A stretch of 10,176 nucleotides of DNA from Euperipatoides rowelli (Eukaryota; Onychophora; Udeonychophora; Euonychophora; Peripatopsidae): the NCBI GenBank assembly GCA_003024985.2, contig PXIH01S0014097.1; one strand, 5' to 3'. The translations under genes and the position numbers were made by a program. How positions within the stretch are numbered: position 1 is the stretch's first letter; every line of letters starts with the position of its first letter. A model generated the notes under the pieces. The model ran no database searches and was not told where the DNA came from. It saw only the letters and a program-made list of their open reading frames with translations. Below are positions 1-7,044 of the stretch, one piece after another.

Positions 1-9
1 ATCGGATTT

Positions 10-318
10 TTAAGGACGTAAGATGTAATGCCCATAGCTGATACATGTAATACCATCCTCTAGAATATATTTCTTGTCATCTAGATTACAAAGAACTGTC
101 TTGAAATTTTTATAAGTGAAGAGTTCATGTCTATCCGATTTTATAGTTACTACATTTTGGTAGTTGACTATACCATTGGATAGACAATCTTTAAAATCTT
201 CAAAAGTAATTTTATTTTTAATTAGACATTTTGCAATGCCTTTAATTCTTTTAGTAATAGTGTCTGCTACTTTATTCACATACATCTTACTCCTCAATCC
301 AATTAATTGAAGTATCAA
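10..318 (-). pseudogene. PolB fragment: C-terminal thumb region with KxY motif
   Basis: This open stretch of about 100 codons is the C-terminal end of the polymerase. It ends with KKYILEDG (KKY at 67-75), which fits the KxY motif that contacts the primer end in protein-primed polymerases, then SYGHY close to a TAA at 10-12. The terminal GHY-type ending is typical of this invertebrate PolB family, so the real C-terminus appears to be inside the window. The Met at 316-318 is not a true start: the same protein continues upstream, broken by a TGA and shifts between 319 and 385. Confidence 0.85.
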
Positions 319-868
319 AGTGTTTACTGAATTCAGGATCGGTCATATCATGATACACATCCTTTGTATGTATTTGACTCTAAAGGAATCTGTATTATGA
401 TAGAGGACCTTTAGTTTCCTTTGATATTTAGGTACCATTACATTGTTAAGAAAATCATAGACTTTGAATTTACTCAAGTCTAAGATTGCCATTCCAACGT
501 AAAAGGGTTTATCAAAAATAATTTTTTCTCTATAAAGATGTACAGTGGCTAGAGTTTCGGCAAAAAAAAGTCATTGATTTAAAGCTGGCTTTAAGAAATT
601 TGTTTTTTAATGCTCTCCCATGACCCCGTATGTGGTTACATACGGATTCCATAGTCTTGCCAAAGACAGAGTTATTCATTAATTTTTATAAATCTTTTCC
701 AAAATTATTGGTGGCATATACTGGTATGTCTTAATTTGGTGTTGAGATCTATATAAGATTTCAACCAGGGTTATTTGGAGAAGCGAACACATCAATGTAC
801 TTTATTAAGTACAAGGCCACGCTTTAAATACAACTGTACTACATACTTCCTTTTAGGATCCAGTGTAG
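319..868 (-). pseudogene. PolB fragment: palm domain with motifs B and C, heavily frameshifted
   Basis: No long frame survives here, but short conserved blocks can be read in turn. WLKSYIDLNTKLR lies near 735-770, followed after a frameshift by the motif B block MNNSVFGKTMESV at 641-679. An in-frame TAA at 686-688 sits just before motif B. A block reading FDKPFYVGMAILDLSKF lies near 460-515. Motif C reads LYHNTDS at 385-405, where the first Asp of the expected DTDS is Asn (AAT at 394-396). That Asp binds a catalytic metal ion in family B polymerases, so this change alone should destroy activity. Placing these blocks rests on family knowledge; the breaks are seen directly. Confidence 0.82.
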
Positions 869-1509
869 TTAACAATTTTTAACTCTACATGGTTTATAGT
901 GTCTACCTAAATAGGGTGATACCCAGTTCTTATCCACTAGTTTACTAAATGGAGCTAGTGGGAACTCATTATGAATATCATGAAGTCCATCTGGGTAATC
1001 TAAGTCTACTTCTAAGATGTAACCTATATCTTCATCTTTAGGATGATTTAAAAAATCAAGAGTAGTAATCTTATTGTCAGTCACCTAGGCGAAATTATTA
1101 ACAGGGAAGGGTTGGTCATTGACCAGCCATACAAGTTATTCATATCAAAATATAGTAAATAACTTATATCCTGGTCCTTATCAATGTTGGGCATGTAACG
1201 GTTGTTCACCTTTGCATAGCGGAGAGACACTTGGGATATGCCTCCACATATCCCACATTCGATGAACATGTTAAAGTATACTTTAGTATACTTTAACATA
1301 CTAATCCAAGATAATCTGGGAGAGGTGAATAAGTGTGCTGGGTCAAGCTTGTAATGCTTTTTGCCAGAAAGTTGAAACTGCTTGAAAATGTAGGCTAAAA
1401 TTAAAATGTCACATTTTAAATACAAATCATTATAATCACCTAATGTCTGTAAATGAAATTTATCCCAGACATTGCATGCATGATAATATTCTGTATCTGA
1501 AATGTGCAT
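869..1509 (-). pseudogene. PolB fragment: start of polymerase domain with motif A
   Basis: Two overlapping open stretches (1509-1081 and 1084-869) cover the entry to the polymerase domain. The first contains the region between exonuclease and palm (NVWDKFHLQTLGDYNDLYLK, near 1410-1470) and motif A, FDMNNLYG, at 1126-1149, with the catalytic Asp at 1144-1146 intact. The second contains GYILEVDLDYP and LHDIHNEFPLAP, a conserved stretch downstream of motif A. A frameshift lies between them around 1085-1120, where the first frame drifts into unrelated residues and stops. A perfect 15-bp inverted repeat (1268-1299) sits within the coding sequence. Confidence 0.88.
1268..1299. repeat. Perfect 15-bp inverted repeat inside the polymerase pseudogene
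   Basis: The arms ATGTTAAAGTATACT (1268-1282) and its exact reverse complement (1285-1299) are separated by two T residues. Part of it is a near-tandem run of AAGTATACTTT and AGTATACTTT. It lies in coding sequence for the region upstream of motif A and keeps the frame open. It is a strong potential hairpin or cruciform on either strand. It may be coincidental or the product of a templated repair event. Confidence 0.9.
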
Positions 1510-1890
1510 GTCAGATAAATCTGAATAAAATTTAACTTGAGGCAGTAACTGCCATTCCAGATCCGATCCATATGGTCAATATACTGGTATGGAAAAACTC
1601 CATTTCTTAAAATAAGTCTATATGTAGCCTTGTCAAATAAATTTCGTTTTGTGATGTTGAATTGTTGTGGTTCTAATCTTTCAGCTAAGCTAGCTAAGCT
1701 GCTGCAAGGTAGAAACCGGTAACTATCCAAGAATCGCAAAATGACTTTTTACCATCATCACATACAACTTCTTTACTTAGTGAAATGTAAGTGTCCTTGG
1801 TTTGAGGAATTATGTATAGGTATCCAGCATACATGGGTAGTGTTAAAGATTTAATCAAAAGATGGGCATCATATTTGGAATAATTGTGGG
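1440..1890 (-). pseudogene. PolB fragment: Exo II and Exo III of the proofreading domain
   Basis: Exo II reads HNYSKYDAHLL, its HN...YD part lying at 1865-1888, in a different frame from the insert upstream of it. Exo III lies in a separate open frame (1739-1440): FLDSYRFLP, with the Asp codon at 1725-1727. The same frame goes on to GVFPYQYID near 1575-1600, a conserved link into the polymerase domain, and then drifts into unrelated residues before stopping, which marks another shift near 1510-1560. Together with Exo I these carry the acidic residues expected of DEDD-type 3'-5' exonucleases. The residues are still legible although the frame is broken. Confidence 0.82.
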
Positions 1891-1919
1891 AAATGACAGG
1901 GATGAATTTTGGTTGTTTA

Positions 1920-2079
1920 TATCAGAGGTTGCAAGTATTACAAAGGGGCCCAGATACTTCCCTGAGATATGATCATGATCTATAACTTTATAATTTGTTG
2001 TTAGATTAAACTCATGTTGACATAGGTAACAATGAGTGGCATTGCCAAACTTTGACTGCTGTTCATCAGTTATATTCAT
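1920..2079 (-). pseudogene. PolB fragment: endonuclease VII-like Cys/His insert between Exo I and Exo II
   Basis: This stretch contains a CxxC pair (CYLC) followed about 15 residues later by DHDHISGKYLG. The arrangement matches the recombination endonuclease VII / HNH treble-clef fold that is commonly embedded in this polymerase family. After KYLG the frame is lost; the second Cys/Asn half of the fold should lie around 1910-1940 in another frame. Whether the insert is an active nuclease or a structural zinc module in living relatives is not something the sequence shows. Here it is broken. Confidence 0.75.
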
Positions 2080-2474
2080 ACGTACAATTTTCTCATATAT
2101 TCAGAGTATATATGCTTAGCATCTTTATAGAGATTATCAATAAAATGATCGTGTGCATCTTTACCCCTGTATTGAACTAATTTTTCTTTAAATCTAGAAT
2201 CTTTTTCAAATTCTTTTTTATCTCGATACATATTTTTAATGTAGTAAGCATAAGATGTAGGGATATGTTTGTGGAGAATATTGTGGTCTATGGATTTCTC
2301 AAGAAGGCTTTCGAAATCCGCATAAATAACAATGGGAATCTTATGACAATGTTCATATTCTTTAAATTTCAGTATATTGTGTTCATCATTTGGGAGCACT
2401 ATGCGCATAGTTTTACTTTTTAAACAATAAAGTTGATGTTTATCCAATAAGTCCTGACAGCCATAGTGTCCCAA
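2076..2474 (-). pseudogene. PolB fragment: Cys/His cluster and Exo I motif
   Basis: This is the longest clean stretch of the N-terminal half, about 130 codons. It opens with a Cys/His-rich segment (HYGC...LLDKHQLYC) that resembles the zinc-binding knuckle upstream of the exonuclease in this family. It continues to IPIVIYADFESLLEK, the Exo I motif with the acidic pair Asp (2316-2318) and Glu (2310-2312) intact. The rest is a lysine-rich helical part that ends in a stop at 2076-2078. The Met at 2474 is internal; related sequence continues upstream in another frame. Confidence 0.85.
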
Positions 2475-3240
2475 AAAATTATGACAAAAAAAATGTAACT
2501 ACTTGATATTTAGTAACTTGGGAGTTCAAAAGCCTGCTTAAGACTTTGATACATACATAATGTGATATGGTATCATTTCTAATGAATAATTCATCCACAG
2601 ACCTAGGATAAACAATTTCAAGATTCTATACAATGGAAATATTTTTTTGTTGTAATTGACTCCAATAACATTGACATAAATTAAATGTTGCCTTTCAAAT
2701 TTAGGTATATCTGTCAATGCTACCGGGAAAGGAATATCTTTGAATTTTAAATCTCCAAAATGATGTTCATAGTGGGACAAATGATGAGGATTATCAGGAA
2801 TATTTATATGATGGGCTCCTGCTAACACACTCCAACAAAACATTTTTCATCATCTGGGTTTTTTTTATATTAATGCATGCCATCTTTTTCTTAATATACT
2901 GTAGCAAGTCAATATAGGATGAACCTTGTAAAATATTGCACATTTTCAAACATAACTCAAGAAATAAGATTTATATTAACACCCAACCTGAACCTTTGTT
3001 GGTGAGATCATCGATTTCTTTCAAGAGAGATGCGAACAAGGACTCTAATATCTTATGTAAAGATATACCCCTAGTAATTAAAACATTTTTAGTTTTAAAT
3101 ACAAATGTATGGGTATCCTCACCTCTTTTAAATATACAATGTAATTTTAAATTCACCTTAAGAGCATCATGATTATTTAAAATTTGAATGATTTTGCTCT
3201 TAAGATGATGTTTAGTTTTTTCAGAAATATTTTTACATCT
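2475..3240 (-). pseudogene. PolB fragment: conserved region N-terminal to the exonuclease
   Basis: Two recognisable blocks lie here. One, in the open frame 3156-2971, reads FKTKNVLITRG and ends in KGSGWVL, a short Ser-Gly-Trp signature characteristic of this PolB family's N-terminal part. The second, in the frame 2843-2538, reads FKDIPFPVALTDIPKFERQH followed by a VNVIGV-type block and IFPLYR. Both belong upstream of the zinc knuckle and Exo I. They are separated by a broken stretch at 2845-2970, and the right-hand block runs into the 424-bp tandem duplication. The function of this region in relatives is not known to me. Confidence 0.75.
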
Positions 3241-3967
3241 TTAACTTCATTTGGTGGAAGGAACCTTTAAGGGTGCAGGCGACAACAGAAGGCCATCTCT
3301 ACTTGGAAGGTTTCGGCTCCACTATCATCATTTGAATCATCCGACTCTAGTGACTCATCATCGGATTCAACATCAGAATTTTTTGATGGGTATTTTTAAT
3401 TTCATCATCATCAATCAAACCATCATCATTATCAGAATCAGAATCATAAATATTACTTGAGGAGGGGGTACACCATTATGATCCGGGGAATAAGAATGTT
3501 AAGGACTGGGTTGTGATGAAAAACCTTTCAGTCGAGTACCCCCTACCTCTTTTAAATATACAATGTAATTTTAAATTCACCTTAAGAGCATCATGGTTAT
3601 TTAAAATTTGAATGATTTTGCTCTTATGATGTTTAGTTTTTTTCAGAAATATTTTTATGTCTTTAACTTCATTTGGCGGAAGGAACCTTTAAGGCTGCAG
3701 GCGACAACAGAAGGCCATCTCTACTTGGAAGGTTTTGGCTCCACTATCATCATTTGAATCATCCAACTCTAGTGATTCATCATCGGATTCAACATCAGAA
3801 TTTTTTGATGGTATATTTTTAATTTCATCATCATCAATCAAACCATCATCATTATCAGAATCAGAATCATAAATATTACATGAGGAGGGGGTACACCATT
3901 ATGATCCGGGGAATAAGAATGTGAAGGACCGGGTTGTGATGAAAAATCTTTCAGTTGAGTACCCCCT
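3121..3967. repeat. Tandem duplication of a 424-bp unit within the polymerase N-terminal region
   Basis: The unit at 3121-3544 is repeated head to tail at 3545-3967. By my hand count the two copies differ by about 15 substitutions and three small indels, so they are roughly 96 percent identical. ACCT occurs at the start of each copy and just after the second (3968-3971), which suggests microhomology at the breakpoint. On the minus strand each copy encodes an acidic Ser/Asp tract (such as DSDSDNDD) followed by a Lys-rich segment (DVKIFLKK or DIKIFLKK). The right-hand copy lies nearer the promoter. The duplication adds a second acidic-plus-basic module ahead of the conserved SGW block. Confidence 0.92.
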
Positions 3968-4470
3968 ACCTGTGGGGATGAGATACCAGAGATGGTGAAA
4001 GATCCGATGAATCTTTTTCCATCTGTGATATATCCGAGTCATCAGTTAGGGTATAGTCGACCAAAGGCTTTTTCACTATGGGTGAATCTAGTGATGTATC
4101 CTTGCCTTTACGTTTTAAAATTGGGGTGAATTTATAATATTGGTCTTAATATTACTCTTAATAGTAGACCTGACACTAGGTCTAATAGTAGAATTTGATG
4201 AAAAACAGTACTATGTGAAGGAGGGGGTACAGAATTATCATCGGAGTGGGGCAAAAAGTCTTTGGTCGATCATCCCCTAGCTGATGGGGAGGAGATACCG
4301 AAGATGGTGAAAGATCTGATGAATCTTCTAGCATCGGTGTTATGTCCGAATCATTAGTTAAGGCATAATCAACCGGTGGGTTTTTTCACAATGGATGAAT
4401 CAAGTGGTGCACCCCCGCCCTTACACTTTAAAATAGGTGCTGACTTTGTAGTGCAAGTCTTAACATTACA
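3884..4470. repeat. Older degenerate duplication of about 312-336 bp in the same region
   Basis: A module beginning GGAGGGGGTAC occurs at 3461, 3884 and 4220. The module at 3884 and the one at 4220 share a long diverged partner sequence: GATGGTGAAAGATC recurs at 3991 and 4303, and TTTAAAAT plus a run toward ATATTAC or CATTACAC recurs near 4115 and 4430. On the minus strand both encode PILKCKG/PILKRKG, a D-S-[PS]-IVKKP block and SSDLSPS. Divergence is visibly greater than between the 424-bp copies, so this step came earlier. Confidence 0.75.
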
Positions 4471-5130
4471 CTTTAAAATATTAGCCTTAAAATATTAACC
4501 TGTAGTGGATTAACATTAGGTAATATAATATATCTTATTAATTTATTTGATTTTGTAATAGTTGACAATGCATTCAGAATAGATTTAAGTTGTAGTGGTA
4601 TTCTGCTCTTACAATAGACAATTGAACAAAATTTTCAACAGTAGGTCTAACATTAGGATATAAAACTTTAATATCTGATGGTATACTAGATCTTGTAATA
4701 ACTGGTGGAATAAACTTTTTAACAGCAGGCTTTAAAATTGATATAATATGAGCTTGTGTAACTTTAGGCTAAAAACATTTTTAATTTGGTTGTGAAAAAT
4801 TATTAGATGTTGGTATAGAATTAATAAATTTTACCTTAATCAGTCAATTTTCAGTGTGGGTCCGATGCATGTTTCTTTCAATCACTAAAGGAGATGGTTC
4901 TTCCAAGCTAGACTGTTAAAAGCTGAATGAATTTGCTGCCTCGGAGCCTTGTTCTGATGAAATCTGCTAGCTGTAGATGATATGCCAAAGCTGGACTGCT
5001 TTTGCCTCCGGTAAAATCAGCTAAATGGAGATGCTATGTCATAGCTGGCTAGTCGGTTGCAAAATAGCGTATTAAATTCTGGACTGTAAAAATCTGGAGG
5101 CAAAACTGTTTTTTTTATAATTTGAAAAAA
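4470..5130 (-). pseudogene. PolB N-terminal region, low conservation
   Basis: The minus strand keeps readable stretches here but I recognise no domain. One runs from about 4760 to 4560 and is rich in Lys, Pro, Val and Ile (containing ILKPAVKKFIPPVITRSS), resembling the PILKCKG block farther along, so it may be an older copy of the same repeat. Another runs from about 5100 to 4890 with one internal TGA and is rich in Ser, Phe and Arg. It shows a weak repeat of about 50 bp (near 4965 and 5018; SSFGISS versus ASYDIAS). I find no ATG opening the frame next to the promoter, so the original start is lost or lies in a shifted frame. Confidence 0.5.
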
Positions 5131-5182
5131 AACTCTCAATAGAACACGACACTATGTTGAGTGATTGTGAGCCCAACAAGTA

Positions 5183-5216
5183 ATGATTTAAAAGCGGGAA
5201 AATGAAAGCTTTTATA
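5183..5216 (-). promoter_or_regulatory. TATA box with initiator-like site for the polymerase pseudogene
   Basis: On the minus strand a perfect TATAAAAG lies at 5209-5216, preceded by a G run. About 30 bases downstream lies TCATTA (5183-5188), which fits five of six positions of the arthropod-type initiator TCA[GT]T[CT]. Spacing of TATA to initiator near 30 bases is the classic Pol II arrangement. The polymerase remnants begin within about 100 bases downstream. The match is visual; whether it still works is unknown. Confidence 0.6.
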
Positions 5217-5229
5217 CCCCCTCAAAAGG

Positions 5230-5638
5230 ATTTAAGATAAAAATCAACTCAATAAGATATGCTGTTTGATAGCAACATCTACATTGAACTTCAATAATAA
5301 TAATGTAATAAAATGAATTTAATTTTCTATTCTATTTGTATTAATAGTGTTCAATAAATAAATTTGTAGTTCAATAAATTAAAAAAAATCTAAATTAGCT
5401 AGCATTTAAGAATATATTTAAATAGTAAGAAATAGTAATTCTACTTTGTGCAAGATAATTAATCTTTATTGTTGCTATAAGGAAATAAAATTATCTTAAT
5501 GTATTTTAACTAGATAAGATTTAACCATCTAATAAGAATGAGTTGCTAACCATTTTTAAAAATACTGATGTTTTAGTAATAAAAAAATGATGCCTGTATT
5601 AAATAAAAAAAATTATGCTTGTGTTAAGTAAATAAATT
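5230..5638. other. AT-rich spacer, no gene seen
   Basis: This stretch is very rich in A and T and all frames are stop-laden. A short imperfect repeat lies at about 5580-5635, where ATGATGCCTGTATTAAATAA is followed by AAATTATGCTTGTGTTAAGT. I see no terminal inverted repeat or target-site duplication that would mark the element's edge. Confidence 0.6.
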
Positions 5639-5717
5639 AAAAAAAAAAAGTGGGGGGTTCTTGGAATGTGAACCTGATATCTTTGTGGGAATAGCCAGAG
5701 CATAATCCACTTGGATA
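5639..5717 (-). ncRNA. tRNA-like Pol III unit (SINE head or tRNA pseudogene)
   Basis: On the minus strand TATCCAAGTGG at 5707-5717 matches the A box TRGCNNAGTGG with one mismatch. GGTTCACATTCC at 5663-5674 resembles the B box with one extra base. They are 32 bases apart, within the normal tRNA range. A short C run and then T11 (5639-5649) follow the B box, as expected for Pol III termination. The sequence between (ATTATGCTCTGGCT...) resembles a D arm, but I cannot fold a convincing anticodon or T stem, so this is not a working tRNA. A tRNA-derived SINE is the likelier reading; no tail beyond the T run is identified. Confidence 0.55.
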
Positions 5718-5739
5718 TATCCTATGCTATTAGCAATTA

Positions 5740-6335
5740 CAATAATTATCGATGTATGGTTGATTATTTTTTTCTAATATAATATAATTAAGACAGTAAT
5801 TTTTTAATGTATTAAATTGAAAAATTTTATGTAATATACATTTGAAAATAAAACATCTTTAAATAACTTTCAAGTTAGAATTGTCTTGCTGATATTTTTA
5901 AAATAATATGTGCTTCTAAACATTCTATTGATAATCGCTAGAGATAATGTCATAATGACTTCATGGTTCTGCTAAGTACAATCTTTAAAAGATTAGAGAT
6001 TAGCCAGAGTGTGTGGAATAACATGACATCTAGGTTTATCTATTTGAAATATAGATAAGAATGGTGACGTCTTAAAGTATTGCAAGATATAACATGATTA
6101 TTTTCAATATTCTTTTACTATTAATATTAAAATAAAATAGACACCATATATTGTTTACATTCGAATTCATTAGAAATATTGATTTGTAAATATTGAATAA
6201 ATGCCCCGAGCTACATTTTTATTATGATCTTATTTACAAAAGTTTTTTTTTTCCTTTTCAAATCACTTTTTAAACATCATAAAAAACTGCACTATATATT
6301 GATTTGAAATTGTATTAATAAATGTATACAAGAGT
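5740..6335. other. AT-rich spacer, no gene seen
   Basis: This stretch is strongly AT-rich with frequent stops in all frames and scattered homopolymer runs, such as T10 near 6244. I see no repeat, RNA gene or protein motif in it. Confidence 0.55.
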
Positions 6336-6339
6336 AGGT

Positions 6340-6560
6340 ATCGTAAGCGGCTAGAATGTTGAAAGGGTAAAATGAGTAGGCCATAAGGGCACTGAAGCGT
6401 TGTGCCTGCAAGGCTATGATTGTAAATGTCCAAGCTTTGATTTGGTGTCCAATGCATGGTTGGTGGACAATATAGCGGGTGAGTTGGAGGGGGGGGGCGG
6501 TATGCATTCAATTGGTGTGGAATGTTTACCTCTAAAATCAGGTGCTTGAGGCCCACTCAT
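6340..6560. other. Less AT-rich block of unknown nature
   Basis: Base composition changes clearly here: C and G are much more frequent than on either side, and there is a G9 run near 6489-6497. A 97-codon frame is open on the minus strand (6556-6263), but its product is Pro/His/Tyr-rich in a way that follows from base composition. It enters AT-rich sequence at its C-terminal end and resembles no family I know. It could be an exon fragment, a SINE or another repeat. I make no coding call. Confidence 0.35.
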
Positions 6561-6738
6561 TTACCTTTTATCATTCTAATTGATGAGATAATTATATCTA
6601 TTATGACATTCTCATTTTAGTATTTTTATATGCATCAGAAGTGATGAGATGTCACATGATTGTGAACTTTAAATATTTGTAAATATATTGTATAGACTAA
6701 ATTAAAAAAAAAATATGAGTTTTACATGCTTGCTTTAT

Positions 6739-7035
6739 GTATTTATTTGAGAATGTTAATGATGACGTATCAAGCTGAAAATTGGTAGATATGATGTCAT
6801 ATACATCTCCTATGATCATCCCAAATATTGAGGTCGTGTGATATCATGGGTGGGCCCATATGGCAGTGTGTTAAAATTTGACTAAAATTTAAGTCCTTTG
6901 AGATTTAATTTGCATATCTTAATAATGACATATCGAGTTGAATATTTACAGGTAGGATATCATATGATTGTGCCAAATATTGAGGTCCTGTGATGTCATG
7001 GGTGGGTGTAGCACTGTGGTAAAAAAAAATCAAAA
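6739..7035. repeat. Two diverged copies of a repeat of about 150 bp
   Basis: Copy one spans about 6739-6883 and copy two about 6896-7035. Shared landmarks are TTAATGATGACGTATC (6757) against TTAATAATGACATATC (6919), and CCAAATATTGAGGTC at 6821 and 6973, followed in both by TGTGAT[AG]TCATGGGTGGG. Offsets of 152-162 show indels. The TGATGTCAT core also occurs in the minisatellite to the right, so both may descend from one repeat family or from parts of one non-autonomous element. Confidence 0.75.
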
Positions 7036-7044
7036 CATTTCTGA

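Larger units (their letters stand above)
10..5190 (-). pseudogene. Protein-primed family B DNA polymerase (Polinton/Maverick-like) pseudogene, whole unit
   Basis: In life this enzyme would copy the linear DNA of a self-synthesising transposon or related virus, starting from a protein primer and proofreading with a 3'-5' exonuclease. The sequence shows, in proper order on the minus strand, Exo I (DFES near 2310), an endonuclease VII-like Cys/His insert (near 2000), Exo II (HN...YD near 1870), Exo III (FLDS near 1726), motif A (FDMNNLYG near 1140), motif B (NNSVFGK near 665), motif C (degraded, near 394) and KxY (near 70). The pieces lie in different frames and carry internal stops, so it is a fossil. 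Core length (about 3.2 kb) fits a full-length catalytic region. The N-terminal 1.9 kb is fast-evolving and internally duplicated. No integrase, capsid, ATPase or protease is visible here, so assignment to Polinton rather than adintovirus or another relative is inference. Domain segments are annotated separately below. Confidence 0.88.

Noticed and set aside
2936-3172. Plus-strand open frame of 78 codons
   Set aside because: It is the antisense of the conserved SGW block of the polymerase remnant and has no motif of its own.
3251-3460. Plus-strand frame rich in His and Ile
   Set aside because: It reads through CATCAT and ATTATC runs that encode the acidic Asp/Ser tract on the other strand; composition explains it.
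1-5216. Intact viral or phage DNA polymerase gene
   Set aside because: Stops and frameshifts separate nearly every domain and motif C is altered, so only a pseudogene call is supported.
5639-5717. Functional tRNA gene
   Set aside because: The promoter boxes are tRNA-like but I could not fold a proper anticodon arm, T stem or acceptor stem.
6263-6556. Minus-strand frame of 97 codons in the GC-richer block
   Set aside because: The product has no recognisable domain, its C-terminal end is AT-spacer sequence, and a second frame (6507-6292) is equally open.
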